The translations under genes were made by a program, and so were the position numbers. A stretch of DNA of 64,000 nt, taken from contig CAWFUR010000010.1 of the NCBI GenBank assembly GCA_963819115.1, positions 62,001 through 126,000 of the forward strand, read 5' to 3'. This DNA is from JACVRW01 sp963819115. GTDB lineage: Bacteria > Actinomycetota > Thermoleophilia > Solirubrobacterales > Thermoleophilaceae. How positions within the stretch are numbered: position 1 is the stretch's first letter; every line of letters begins with the position of its first letter. The notes under the pieces are model-generated. The model had not been told where the DNA came from. It searched no databases and saw only the letters and a program-made list of their open reading frames with translations. Shown here piece after piece: positions 42,728 through 51,316 of the stretch.

Positions 42728-43420
42728 ATGGACGAGCTCTGGGTGACCCAGCTTGGCGCCGTGCACTACGGGGAGGCCGTGGAGCTTCAGAAAGCCGTCC
42801 GCGCGCGCCGCCAGTCGGGCGAGATCCCGGATGTGCTGCTGGTGCTGGAGCACCCGCCGGTCTACACGCGCGGGAGGCGCACCGAGGCCGCCGACCTGCC
42901 CATGGGCGAGCACTGGTACCGCGCCCAGGGCATCGAGGTGGCCGACAGCGACCGCGGCGGCCGGGTGACCTACCACGGGCCCGGCCAGCTGGTGGCCTAC
43001 CCGATCATGGCCATCGACTCCGTGGCCGCGTTCGTGCGCACGATGGAGAGGGCGATGGTGGCCGCGCTGGCCGACGAGGGCATCACCGCCGAGGCGCGCG
43101 AGGCACCGCTCACCGGCGTCTGGGCCGGCGACGCCAAGATCGGATCGATCGGGGTGCACGTGTCCCGCGGCGTCACCACCCACGGGCTGGCCGTGAACGT
43201 GGAGAACGACCTTCAGCCCTTCGAGTGGATAGTGCCCTGCGGGCTCGACTCCGTGCGCGTGACCTCGGTGGCGCGCGAGACCGGCCGGCCCGGCGGGCTC
43301 CCCTGCTTCCGCAGGCGGATGGCGCACTGCTTCGCCGAGGCGTTCGGGCGCCGCCAGCGCCTGGTGTCGCAGCGAAGGCTGGTCGAGCGTGAGCGCGCGC
43401 CGGAGCCGGTGGCGGGATGA
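42728..43420 (+). CDS. lipB: Octanoyltransferase LipB
   Basis: 230 aa. It transfers octanoyl from acyl carrier protein to lipoyl domains. Motifs: VLEHPPVYTRGRR, RGGRVTYHGPGQLVAYPI, GDAKIGSIGVHV (catalytic Lys137) and WIVPCGLDS (catalytic Cys171). The start is ATG 42728, the only one giving the family N-terminus; TAGCCT lies 7 nt upstream. It overlaps lipA by 4 bp (ATGA). The product serves the PDH E2 at 19.9-21.2 kb and other lipoylated enzymes. Confidence 0.95.
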   Translation: MDELWVTQLGAVHYGEAVELQKAVRARRQSGEIPDVLLVLEHPPVYTRGRRTEAADLPMGEHWYRAQGIEVADSDRGGRVTYHGPGQLVAYPIMAIDSVAAFVRTMERAMVAALADEGITAEAREAPLTGVWAGDAKIGSIGVHVSRGVTTHGLAVNVENDLQPFEWIVPCGLDSVRVTSVARETGRPGGLPCFRRRMAHCFAEAFGRRQRLVSQRRLVERERAPEPVAG

Positions 43421-44349
43421 GCACCCGCTCGCGAGCCAACCCGGGCGGCGCCCGCGTGCTCGACCTCGGCGAGGTGCTCCCCTTCGGCGAGCGCAAGCCG
43501 GCCTGGTTCAAGCGCCCCGCCCCCGGCAGCGCCCGCTACCGCGAGCTGCGCGGGATGATCGAGGACCAGGGCCTGCACACGGTCTGCCAGGAGGCGGCGT
43601 GCCCCAACATCGGCGAGTGCTGGGAGCGAGGCACGGCCACCTTCATGATCCTCGGAGACACCTGCACCCGCCGGTGCGGCTTCTGCAACGTGAAGACGGG
43701 CAAGCCCACCCACCACGACCCGCTCGAGCCGCTGCGGGTGGCCCAGTCGGTGAAGAAGATGGGCCTGCGCCACGCCGTGGTCACGAGCGTGGACCGGGAT
43801 GACCTGCCCGACCTCGGGGCATCCGCCTTCGTGGGCGTGATCCGCTCGATCCGGCGCCTGGCCCCCGGCTGCAAGGTCGAGGTGCTGACTCCGGACTTCC
43901 GCGGCGAGGAGATGCCGCTGGCCCGCGTGATCGCCGAGCGGCCCGACGTGTTCAACCACAACGTGGAGACCGTTCCGCGGCTCTACCCGCTGGCGCGCCG
44001 CGGCTCGCGCTTCCTGCGCTCGTGCCGCGTGCTCGCCACGGCCAAGGAGATGGGCGGCGACGAGGTGGTGACCAAGTCGGGGCTCATGACCGGCCTCGGC
44101 GAGACGCGGGAGGAGATGCTCGAGACCTTCGCCACGCTGCGCGAGCACCACGTCCAGGTGCTCACCGTCGGGCAGTACCTGCGCCCCACGCGCGAACACC
44201 TGCCGGTGGTCCGCTACTGGCACCCGGACGAGTTCGCCGACCTGGAGCGCGAGGCCTACGCGATGGGGTTCGAGTCCGTGGCCGCGGGCCCCCTGGTGCG
44301 CTCGAGCTATCACGCCGAGCAGACCCTCGAGCGGGCCGCCGCTAGGTGA
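43417..44349 (+). CDS. lipA: Lipoyl synthase LipA
   Basis: 310 aa radical-SAM enzyme that inserts two sulfurs into octanoyl groups. The auxiliary cluster Cys57, Cys62, Cys68 (VCQEAACPNIGEC) and radical-SAM Cys83, Cys87, Cys90 (CTRRCGFCNVK) are intact, as is the C-terminal RSSYHAE that supplies the auxiliary Ser ligand. Translation is coupled to lipB by ATGA. A complete lipB-lipA pathway for endogenous lipoate is present. Confidence 0.97.
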   Translation: MSTRSRANPGGARVLDLGEVLPFGERKPAWFKRPAPGSARYRELRGMIEDQGLHTVCQEAACPNIGECWERGTATFMILGDTCTRRCGFCNVKTGKPTHHDPLEPLRVAQSVKKMGLRHAVVTSVDRDDLPDLGASAFVGVIRSIRRLAPGCKVEVLTPDFRGEEMPLARVIAERPDVFNHNVETVPRLYPLARRGSRFLRSCRVLATAKEMGGDEVVTKSGLMTGLGETREEMLETFATLREHHVQVLTVGQYLRPTREHLPVVRYWHPDEFADLEREAYAMGFESVAAGPLVRSSYHAEQTLERAAAR

Positions 44350-44371
44350 CCGCTGAGGCGGTGGGCGGGAA

Positions 44372-45157
44372 TTGCTCCCGCTGAAGGACGACATACCGAC
44401 GCGCCGTTTCCCGGTGCTCACCGTGGCCATCATCGTGCTCTGCACGCTCGTGTACTTCGGGTTCGAGCACGGCGGAATCAGCCTCGGCCAGAGGGGCGAC
44501 GAGCGGGTGGTGGAGTACGGAGCGATCCCCTACGAGCTCACCCACCCCGGGGACGAGTGCGGGGTCACCTCCTCCGGCGACATCGCCTGCCAGGGCCAGG
44601 AGGGTGTCTCCGGCACCCCGCCCAGGCAGGTGGCCTGGTACCTGACCGTATTCACGTCGATGTTCATGCACGGCAGCCTGCTGCACCTGGCCGGGAACAT
44701 GCTGTTCCTGTGGATCTTCGGGAACAACGTGGAGGACTCGATGAGCCGGCCGAAGTTCGCGGCCTTCTACTTGCTCGGCGGCGTGGCGGCCGTGGCCGCG
44801 CAGACGCTCATCGGCCCCGACTCCGCCATTCCCACGGTGGGCGCGAGCGGCGCGATCGCCGCCGTGCTGGGGGGCTATGCCGTGCTCTACCCGCGCGCCC
44901 GGGTCCTGACCGTGGTGTTGATCATCATCTTCTTCACCATCGTGCGACTGCCCGCACTGCTCGTACTGGGACTTTGGATCCTGATCCAGGCGGCCTACGG
45001 CGCCGCGGGTCTCTCCGAGCCCGTGGGCGGGAATGGCGGAGGCGTGGCCTACTTCGCGCACATCGGCGGGTTCCTGTTCGGCCTGCTGCTGATACGGGCG
45101 TTCGCCGACCGGGCGATCGATGACTACGAAGTCCAGCGCCGCATACCCGTGTACTGA
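44372..45157 (+). CDS. Rhomboid-family intramembrane serine protease
   Basis: 261 aa. The opening LPLKDDIPTRRFPVLTVAI is typical of the family. Active site: Ser159 in GASGAIAAVLGGY and His230 in YFAHIGGFLFG. The HGSLLHLAGNM motif (His100, His105, Asn109) lines the oxyanion site. A ~50-residue loop after TM1 contains two Cys. It cleaves membrane-spanning substrates that are unknown. TTG 44372 is taken as start. Its TGA overlaps the next ATG (TGATG). Confidence 0.9.
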   Translation: MLPLKDDIPTRRFPVLTVAIIVLCTLVYFGFEHGGISLGQRGDERVVEYGAIPYELTHPGDECGVTSSGDIACQGQEGVSGTPPRQVAWYLTVFTSMFMHGSLLHLAGNMLFLWIFGNNVEDSMSRPKFAAFYLLGGVAAVAAQTLIGPDSAIPTVGASGAIAAVLGGYAVLYPRARVLTVVLIIIFFTIVRLPALLVLGLWILIQAAYGAAGLSEPVGGNGGGVAYFAHIGGFLFGLLLIRAFADRAIDDYEVQRRIPVY

Positions 45158-45336
45158 TGGCCCGCACGGCGGTGCTCGGCGCCAGCCTGACGATCATCGG
45201 CATCCTCGCCGTGCTCACCACCACCGTGGCCATCCGGCAGGGAGTGGACATCCTGGTGGTGATCTCGCTCCTCGTGCTGATCGTGCTCGGCATCGGCATC
45301 GTGGGCGCCCTCTCGACCCCGCCGCCGGATGAGTAG
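45157..45336 (+). CDS. Small two-helix membrane protein
   Basis: 59 aa, beginning MARTAVLGASLTIIGILAVL and ending STPPPDE. Two hydrophobic segments (~5-24 and ~32-50) flank a short VAIRQG loop. Its ATG overlaps the rhomboid TGA and its end overlaps the next gene start by 8 bp, so it is tightly embedded in the operon. Family unknown; it could be a rhomboid partner, which is speculation. Confidence 0.68.
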   Translation: MARTAVLGASLTIIGILAVLTTTVAIRQGVDILVVISLLVLIVLGIGIVGALSTPPPDE

Positions 45337-46366
45337 TTCCGGGCCGCCGCCGGTGCCGCCGCGCGGAGTGCTCACCGAGGGGCGGCGGCGCGGGCGGCGC
45401 GGGCGCGTGCTCGCCCTTCTCCTGCTGCTCGTGCCGGCGGTGCCGGGCGCCGCCGCCTACCTGGCCCTCAGCTCGGACACGAGCTCAGGCGGCGGCAGCG
45501 CCTCGGCCACGCCCGTGGCGGCACGCAGCGCTCCGGTAACGCCCACCCCGCCGAAGCGGCCCGCCCCGGCTCCACTGGTACCGGCCGAGCCCGTGCCCGA
45601 TGTGCCCCTGGCCGGCGGCGACACGGTTCGGGTGCACCTGCGCCGGCCGCCACGCGGCGGTCTGATGTTCGACCTGAACGACGGCAGGGTGCTGTGGCGC
45701 CGGCGGCCGCTGAAGGTGCTCCCGATGGCCAGCCTCACGAAGATCATGACCGCGATCCTGGTGACCGAGCGAGCCCGGCCGCGCGACCGCGCGAAGATCA
45801 CCCGCGCGGCGCTCCACTACCAGGGGTCGGGCGTGGGCGTGCTGCCGCGCGGGAAGCGCGTGCCGGTGGAGTCGCTCCTCAACGGGCTGCTCCTGGTGTC
45901 CGGAAACGACGCCGCCATCGCCCTGGCCGACCACGTGTCCGGTAACGAGCGGCGATTCGTGGCGCTGATGAACGAGAGGGCCAGGTCGCTCGGACTCGAC
46001 TGCACGCACTTCGTGTCCTCGCACGGCCTCGAGTCGGGCAATCGCTCGTGCGCGAGGGACCTGGCCGTGCTCGCGCGCGTGGCCATGGAGCGGCGGCGGA
46101 TCCGGCGCATCGTCCGCCGCCGGCAGGCGTCGTTCCGGTTCCCGATCAAGGGCGGGCGGCTCTTCCTCAGCGGACACAACCCGCTGATCCGCGCGGACTA
46201 CCCCGGAACCATCGGGTTGAAGACGGGCTACACGGACGACGCGGGGCTCTGCTTCGTGGGAGTGGTCCGGCGTGGCGGCCGGACCCTGGCCGTGGTGCTG
46301 CTCCATTCGCCGAACCCGGCGCTTCAGGCCGAGAAGCTGCTCGACGCCGGGTTCGCCGGTACGTAG
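45329..46366 (+). CDS. D-alanyl-D-alanine carboxypeptidase (S11 family)
   Basis: 345 aa. A signal anchor (VLALLLLLVPAVPGAAAYLAL, ~27-47) and a Pro/Ala linker to ~95 precede the penicillin-binding domain. Catalytic motifs: SxxK MASLTKIM (Ser135, Lys138), SxN SGND (Ser191, Asn193) and KTG LKTGYTD. It trims the terminal D-Ala from peptidoglycan stem peptides outside the membrane. ATG 45329 overlaps the small membrane gene. It ends the lipB-lipA-rhomboid-small gene run. Confidence 0.92.
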   Translation: MSSSGPPPVPPRGVLTEGRRRGRRGRVLALLLLLVPAVPGAAAYLALSSDTSSGGGSASATPVAARSAPVTPTPPKRPAPAPLVPAEPVPDVPLAGGDTVRVHLRRPPRGGLMFDLNDGRVLWRRRPLKVLPMASLTKIMTAILVTERARPRDRAKITRAALHYQGSGVGVLPRGKRVPVESLLNGLLLVSGNDAAIALADHVSGNERRFVALMNERARSLGLDCTHFVSSHGLESGNRSCARDLAVLARVAMERRRIRRIVRRRQASFRFPIKGGRLFLSGHNPLIRADYPGTIGLKTGYTDDAGLCFVGVVRRGGRTLAVVLLHSPNPALQAEKLLDAGFAGT

Positions 46367-46391
46367 GCCGGGCGCCTACCATCCTTGGTTG

Positions 46392-46464
46392 GGGGCCATA
46401 GCTCAGCTGGAAGAGCACCTGGTTTGCAACCAGGAGGTCGCCGGTTCGAGCCCGGCTGGCTCCA
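46392..46464 (+). tRNA. tRNA-Ala (anticodon UGC)
   Basis: 73 nt, all arms pair: acceptor GGGGCCA/TGGCTCC with the alanine identity pair G3-U70, D arm GCTC/GAGC, anticodon stem CCTGG/CCAGG around TTTGCAA (anticodon TGC), and T arm GCCGG/CCGGC with TTCGAGC. The discriminator is A; CCA is not encoded. TACCAT at 46377-46382 is a fitting -10, 9 nt upstream. Confidence 0.97.
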
Positions 46465-46511
46465 CTCTCTTCATCCCGACGGTTTGCTGGTTGCTCGCCG
46501 CCGCTCCGGCC

Positions 46512-47099
46512 TCAGCGAACGACGCGGTAGCGGAGGTGCGTGGCCTCCGGCGTGTCGATCACCCGGGAGATCTCCAGCTCGATGCGCGACGGCAGAACCT
46601 CGAACAGCCGCCGGCCACCGCCGAAGAGCACGGGGATCTGGCTGATTATCAGCTCGTCCAGCACGCCGGCCTCGAGCGCCCGCTGCGCCGTGTAGGCGCC
46701 GTGCACCAGCACGTTCCCGTCCCCGGCGGCCGCCTTCGCCTGCTCCATCGCGCTGGCGACCCCGTCGGCCACGTACGTCACCAGCGGATAGTTCGCCACG
46801 GACGGGCCGGGCGGGCGGTGGCTGGGCACGAAGATCGGGACACCCCGGCCGTGATGATCACCGCCCCAGTGATCGACCTGCTCGGCGGTACGCCGGCCGA
46901 CGAGCATCGCGCCGGTCGCGTTGATCTCGTCCACCAGCTCTCCGGCCGGACCGGGGGGTCGGATGAACTCTCCCTCCGGGGTGACGAACCAATCGTGCAG
47001 CCGGCCGAAGTCGTCTCCGCCCGGGTTGCCCGGTCCGTCGTTCGGGCCCGAGATGTACCCGTCGACTGACATTGCCATGTAGAGCAGCGATGCGGACAT
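46512..47099 (-). CDS. Dihydrofolate-reductase-fold (RibD C-terminal-like) protein
   Basis: 195 aa. SLLYMAMSVDGYISGPND is the typical N-terminus of the DHFR-like YwjB/YyaP group. GAMLVGRRTAEQVDHWGG and VLVHGAYTAQRALEAGVLDEL, then IPVLFGGGRRLFE, form the NADPH side. These are usually reductases of unknown substrate, not folate DHFR. Shine-Dalgarno AGGAGG precedes the ATG. Divergent from a second DHFR-like gene across 40 bp. Confidence 0.88.
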   Translation of the reverse strand: MSASLLYMAMSVDGYISGPNDGPGNPGGDDFGRLHDWFVTPEGEFIRPPGPAGELVDEINATGAMLVGRRTAEQVDHWGGDHHGRGVPIFVPSHRPPGPSVANYPLVTYVADGVASAMEQAKAAAGDGNVLVHGAYTAQRALEAGVLDELIISQIPVLFGGGRRLFEVLPSRIELEISRVIDTPEATHLRYRVVR

Positions 47100-47139
47100 T
47101 CGACCTCCTGTTTATCGATTAGCTGTTATAGACCCGCCC

Positions 47140-47703
47140 TTGGCCACGCGCAGCCTCATCTACTCCATGGGGGTCTCCCTGGACGGCTACGTGGCCGGGC
47201 CCGACGGCAAGTTCGACTGGGCGGCGCCCGACGAGGAGCTGCACCGGTTCCACAACGAGCAGACGCGGGAGCTGGGTGCGCACCTCCTCGGACGGCGGCT
47301 ATACGAGACGATGACCTACTGGGAGACCGTCAAGGAGAACCCGGCCGTCCACGAGATCGAGCTCGAGTTCGCCCGCGTCTGGCAGGCCCTGCCGAAGATC
47401 GTGTTCTCGAGCACACTCCAGGAGGTGGAGGGCAATTCGAGACTGGCCGCGGACGGGCTCGCGGAGGAGGTGGCCAGGCTCAAGGAGGAGCCGGGCAAGG
47501 ACCTTGCGGTGGGCGGTGCCGCCCTGGCGGGCGAGGCCGTCCGGCTCGGCCTCGTGGACGAGTACCGGCTCTTCATCAACCCCGTCGTGGTGGGCGGAGG
47601 CACTCCCTTCTTTCCCGACCTGGAGAAGCCGGAAAGCCTCGAGCTGGTCGAGGCGCGGACGTTCGGGTCACGCGTCGTTTACCTCCGTTACCGCCGCGCT
47701 TAG
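47140..47703 (+). CDS. Dihydrofolate-reductase-fold (RibD C-terminal-like) protein
   Basis: 187 aa. SLIYSMGVSLDGYVAGPDGKFDW opens. GAHLLGRRLYETMTYWE and LAVGGAALAGEAVRLGLVDEY follow, then NPVVVGGGTPFFPDL. Same family as its divergent neighbour but with only modest similarity, so not a fresh duplication. The TTG start 47140 has no Shine-Dalgarno; TATAGA (47127-47132) ends 7 nt upstream, suggesting a leaderless mRNA. Confidence 0.88.
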   Translation: MATRSLIYSMGVSLDGYVAGPDGKFDWAAPDEELHRFHNEQTRELGAHLLGRRLYETMTYWETVKENPAVHEIELEFARVWQALPKIVFSSTLQEVEGNSRLAADGLAEEVARLKEEPGKDLAVGGAALAGEAVRLGLVDEYRLFINPVVVGGGTPFFPDLEKPESLELVEARTFGSRVVYLRYRRA

Positions 47704-47719
47704 AGCGCCCGGGCACGCG

Positions 47720-48472
47720 TCAATCGGGGTTCGAGACCACCAGCCGGAGCGCCCCGTCGAAGCTGTCCAGCGCGCGCAGGTAACCGTGCTGCTCATCCCA
47801 CTCGCCAGAGTCGAGCGCTGCCGCGAGCCGGTCCACGATGCGCTGCTCTACACCGGGAGGAAGCAGAGCCCACATCGACTGGGATCGCCGGACCGCGGGA
47901 TCGAGCAGGGCCTCCGGTCGCCGCCAGAAGGCCTCGAAGAAGCCGTCCGCGCAGTCGCCCGGGGTGGGAATCCGCTCGACCGCGACGCTTCCGCCGAGTG
48001 CCGCCGCCACGTCATCGATGGCCGGAAAGCGCGGGCGCTCCAGCGCGAGCCCCTCCTGCAGGAAGTCCCGCTGCCAGGAGGGGAGCGCTTCGAGCTCGAA
48101 GGTGAACACCACGACAGGCCCGCGGGCCACGCGCCGGAGCTCCGCCAATCCGGTGGCCGGCGGCTCCCAGTGATGGATCGTGACGCATGCCATCGCGGCG
48201 TCCACCGAGTCGTCGTCGAATGGCAGCGACTCGGCGCGCGCGGAGATCACGGGTGCCGCCCCCGGCGGGCGCTGGGCCCGCATCGTCGCGCTCGGCTCGA
48301 CCGCCAGGACCCAGCGATCCAACGGCTCGTACGAGCCCGCCCCGGCACCGACGTTGAGCACCGTGCGAGCGCCGCCGAGCGCCGCGTGGATCCGGGCGGC
48401 GATGCGCGGATCGGACCGGCGATGCAGGGCGTAGGTGCGCCCGTGCCGCTCGTAGTCCACACGCGGTGACAC
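47720..48472 (-). CDS. Class I SAM-dependent methyltransferase
   Basis: 250 aa. The SAM-binding start TVLNVGAGAGSYEPLDR is motif I, VLAVEPSATMRAQRP contacts the ribose, SLPFDDDSVDAAMACVTIHHWEP is motif II, and ARGPVVVFTFE follows. GTG 48472 is chosen: TATCGT on this strand ends 7 nt upstream and no Shine-Dalgarno is seen; the frame runs further upstream without sense. The substrate is unknown. It lies 28 bp after the SDR gene but with its own possible promoter. Confidence 0.82.
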   Translation of the reverse strand: MSPRVDYERHGRTYALHRRSDPRIAARIHAALGGARTVLNVGAGAGSYEPLDRWVLAVEPSATMRAQRPPGAAPVISARAESLPFDDDSVDAAMACVTIHHWEPPATGLAELRRVARGPVVVFTFELEALPSWQRDFLQEGLALERPRFPAIDDVAAALGGSVAVERIPTPGDCADGFFEAFWRRPEALLDPAVRRSQSMWALLPPGVEQRIVDRLAAALDSGEWDEQHGYLRALDSFDGALRLVVSNPD

Positions 48473-48500
48473 CCGCCGAACGATATGGACCGTGCCAGGC

Positions 48501-49418
48501 TCAGCGGTAGCCGGCGGGGTCCGCGGGGAGCCCGGCATCCTGGACCTCCACGAGGTAGCGCCAGCAGTCGGGCCGTGAGCCGTCGAGGTCCGTGAAGCCG
48601 TAGTCCCGGGCCAGCTCGCCCGAGGAGAACGAGCCACCGTTGCGGCGGTGGAGCTCCGGGTCGGCGGCGAGCGCGGCCACCGCCCGGCCGACGAATCGGG
48701 GGCTCTCGGAGATCGCGGCGAAGTGGGCGTTCGTGGCGGCACCGTCGCGCCAGTTCGCCTCGGTCACGCCGTAGTGCTCGAGCATCATCTCCGAGCGCAG
48801 CCAGCCCGGCGTGAGCCCCACCGCCGTGCATCCGTGCGCCGCCAGCTCCTCACCCTGGGTAAAGGCGAGCCGGAGCACCGCGGTCTTCGCCAGGTCGTAG
48901 AACGCGGAGACCCGGTAACGCTCGTCGTTGTACTCGCGCGTGCCGTCGGTCATCTCCACCACCAGGCCACCGCGCTCACGGATCATCAGTGGGAGCGCGA
49001 AATGGCTGGTGATCAGGTGCGTGTCGATCGCCAGGCGGAGCATCCGCAGCCCCTTGTCGAGGTCGTGCTCCCAGAGGGGCGTGTCCCACTCGAACAGGTG
49101 CTCGGAGCCCCAGATGTCGTTCACCAGCACATCGAGTCGGCCGTGGGCGCTCTCGATCCGCTGCACCAGGGCCGCCACCTCAGCCGTCTCGAGATGGTCC
49201 ACGGCCACCGCGATCCCGTGGCCGCCGGCCGCACTCACCAGCTCGGCGGTCTCCTCGATCGTCTCGGGCCGGTCGTATTCCGAGCGCCGCTCCCGGGTGC
49301 TGCGGCCGGTGCAGTACACGATGGCCCCCGCCTCGCCGAGCGACACGGCGATGCCGCGGCCCGCTCCGCGCGTCGCACCCGCCACGAGGGCCACCCGTCC
49401 CTGGAGCGGCCAGGTCAC
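48501..49418 (-). CDS. Short-chain dehydrogenase/reductase
   Basis: 305 aa. NAD(P) motif VAGATRGAGRGIAVSLGEAG and active-site YxxxK in FYDLAKTAVLRLAF. DVLVNDIWGSEHLFEWDTP replaces the usual NNAG. VGLTPGWLRSEMM follows the active site. The long C-terminal part suits the larger NADP-dependent SDR group. The substrate is unknown. Its ATG overlaps the stop of the EamA exporter gene (ATGA), so both are expressed together. Confidence 0.9.
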   Translation of the reverse strand: MTWPLQGRVALVAGATRGAGRGIAVSLGEAGAIVYCTGRSTRERRSEYDRPETIEETAELVSAAGGHGIAVAVDHLETAEVAALVQRIESAHGRLDVLVNDIWGSEHLFEWDTPLWEHDLDKGLRMLRLAIDTHLITSHFALPLMIRERGGLVVEMTDGTREYNDERYRVSAFYDLAKTAVLRLAFTQGEELAAHGCTAVGLTPGWLRSEMMLEHYGVTEANWRDGAATNAHFAAISESPRFVGRAVAALAADPELHRRNGGSFSSGELARDYGFTDLDGSRPDCWRYLVEVQDAGLPADPAGYR

Positions 49419-50323
49419 GTGACCGCCTCCGGACGGGGGCGGGCGAGGGTCATGCGGGCCGGCGCCCTCAACGCCAGCACAGCCAGGAGCACCAGTGCCC
49501 CTCCGGCGAGCTGGGCGGGGCCGAGCGATTCCCCGAAGACGACGAAGGCCAGCCCGACGGTGACCACCGGCTCAAGGGTCGACAGGATCGACGCCGCCGT
49601 GGGGCCCACCCGCCGCAGCCCGGCGAAGAACAGGGCTATGGCCCCGACGGTGGAGAGCGTGGCAAGGGCGCCGAGCCAGGCGAAGCCGGTGGTGCTCACG
49701 GCCCCCGGGTTCAGATCGCCGACGGCAAACGCGGCGACTGTCAGCGTCGTGGCTGCGCCGGTGCACACGAGCGTGCTCATGGCGAGCGGCCCGACCCGGC
49801 CGGCCACCCCCTCGGAGACCAGGATGTAGGTGCAGTAGACGAGGGCGGCCGTGAGAGCGAGCGCCGCGCCCACCCCGTCCAGGTCGCCCGCCGCGCCCGC
49901 CAGCACGAGCACGAGCCCCGACGAGCCCAGCGCCAGGGCCCCGGCCTTTCGCCTGCTCGCGCGCTCCCGGCCGAGCGCGATCGCGGCGACCGTGACCATC
50001 GCCGGGTAGGTGTAGAGGAGCAGCGAGAGCAGGGAGGCGTCCACGCGATCGAGCGCCGCGAAATAGGCACCCGCCTGCGCGCCGTACCCGATCGCACCGA
50101 GAGCGAGGCACATGCCGGCGTCGCGCCGAGAGAGCGCGCGCAGCTCGTGGACCCTGCGGGAGCAGAGCACGAACAGCCAGAGCACCGCCGCGGCCACGAC
50201 GAACCGCGTGGACAGGAGGGTTCCCACGGTCGCGCCCTCGTCGTAGGCCAGCTTGCCGAAGATGCCCATCGCGCCGAATCCGGCGGCGGAGGCGAGGCAG
50301 TAGAGGACACCGGCGTTGGCCAT
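49415..50323 (-). CDS. EamA/DMT-family exporter
   Basis: 302 aa with ten hydrophobic segments in two EamA repeats: LYCLASAAGFGAMGIFGKLAY opens the first and ALALTAALVYCTYILVSEGV the second. The second repeat ends LGPAQLAGGALVLLAVLAL. Proteins of this family export amino acids or other metabolites. ATG 50323 is set by the family N-terminus. It leads the EamA-SDR operon, and a LysR gene lies divergent across a region containing a perfect inverted repeat, the classic regulator-exporter layout. Confidence 0.88.
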   Translation of the reverse strand: MANAGVLYCLASAAGFGAMGIFGKLAYDEGATVGTLLSTRFVVAAAVLWLFVLCSRRVHELRALSRRDAGMCLALGAIGYGAQAGAYFAALDRVDASLLSLLLYTYPAMVTVAAIALGRERASRRKAGALALGSSGLVLVLAGAAGDLDGVGAALALTAALVYCTYILVSEGVAGRVGPLAMSTLVCTGAATTLTVAAFAVGDLNPGAVSTTGFAWLGALATLSTVGAIALFFAGLRRVGPTAASILSTLEPVVTVGLAFVVFGESLGPAQLAGGALVLLAVLALRAPARMTLARPRPEAVT

Positions 50324-50352
50324 GCGGAGATCCTGGTGTTTCCACCGCTTAG

Positions 50353-50393
50353 AAGCAACTCTGGTTTCTAACGACGACTCATTAGAGTTGCTT
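50353..50393. promoter_or_regulatory. Operator candidate between EamA and LysR genes
   Basis: AAGCAACTCT (50353-50362) and AGAGTTGCTT (50384-50393) form a perfect 10-bp inverted repeat with a 21-bp spacer, the only long dyad in the 74-bp gap. LysR regulators bind such dyads upstream of a divergent target. Strong pattern; binding not shown. Confidence 0.65.
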
Positions 50394-50416
50394 GTGAATG
50401 CTCGACCTTCACCGGC

Positions 50417-51316
50417 TTGCGCCTCCTGCACGAGCTGCACGCGCGCGGCACCATCGCCGCGGTGGCCGAGGCACTGCGGTTCACGCCCTCGGCCGTGTCC
50501 CAGCAGCTCGCGGTGCTCGAGCGCGAGGCGGGGCTGCCGCTGCTGGAGCCGGCGGGACGAGGGGTCCGGCTCACCGACGCCGCGCTCGTGCTGGTCGGAC
50601 ACGCCGGCGCGCTGCTCGAGCGGGCGGAGCTCGCGGAGGCCGACCTGGCCGCGGCCACCGGACGGGTGGCGGGGAGGGGCCGGATCGCCTGCTTCCAGTC
50701 GGCCGCGCTTCGCCTCGCCGTGCCGGCCATCCACGCGCTCGCGCGAGAGGCACCCGACCTCCGCTGCGAGCTGCTCGAAGCCGAGCCCGAGCCGGCGCTG
50801 CCCGCGCTTGCGCTCGGGGACGTGGACCTCGTCCTCGCAGACGAGTGGCAGCACCACCCGCGCCCTCGCCTCCCCGGCGTGGACCGTGAGGACCTGTTCC
50901 ACGATCCGGTGTACCTGGTGCTGCCCGCGGACCACCCCGCGGCCCGCCGGCGCCGCCGCGCGGTGCCGCTTGCCGAGCTGGCCGGCGAGGCCTGGACCAC
51001 CGGGCATCCGGATGCCGGCTGGGACGAGATCACGAACCGCACCTGCCGCGAGCTCGGCGGGTTCGACCCGGACATCCGCCACCGGACCAACGACAGCGTC
51101 ACGAGCCTGGCGCTCGTGGCCGAGGGACAGGCCGTGGCGCTGCTTCCCCGGCTGGTGCGCCCGGAGGCCAACCCCGGCGTGGCGGTGAGGCCGATCGCCG
51201 AGGGCACCGTGGACCGGACGATCTTCGCGGCGAGCCGGACGGCGGACGCCGAGCGGCCGTCGGTCAGAGCCCTGCGGGCGGCGGTGCGCGCCGCCGCGGC
51301 CGCGCTGCCCACCTGA
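50417..51316 (+). CDS. LysR-family transcriptional regulator, possible 5' frameshift
   Basis: 299 aa from TTG 50417. The winged HTH is at the N-terminus (GTIAAVAEALRFTPSAVSQQ, LAVLEREAGLPLLEP) and the effector domain runs from ~90 to the end (GRGRIACFQSAALRLAVP). Family proteins usually begin MLDLHRLRLLHEL. Here ATG 50398 gives MLDLHRL in another frame, and one extra T near 50414-50416 separates it from RLLHELH. Either a recent indel, a sequencing error, or TTG initiation with a shorter first helix. Probably regulates the divergent exporter. Confidence 0.8.
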   Translation: MRLLHELHARGTIAAVAEALRFTPSAVSQQLAVLEREAGLPLLEPAGRGVRLTDAALVLVGHAGALLERAELAEADLAAATGRVAGRGRIACFQSAALRLAVPAIHALAREAPDLRCELLEAEPEPALPALALGDVDLVLADEWQHHPRPRLPGVDREDLFHDPVYLVLPADHPAARRRRRAVPLAELAGEAWTTGHPDAGWDEITNRTCRELGGFDPDIRHRTNDSVTSLALVAEGQAVALLPRLVRPEANPGVAVRPIAEGTVDRTIFAASRTADAERPSVRALRAAVRAAAAALPT

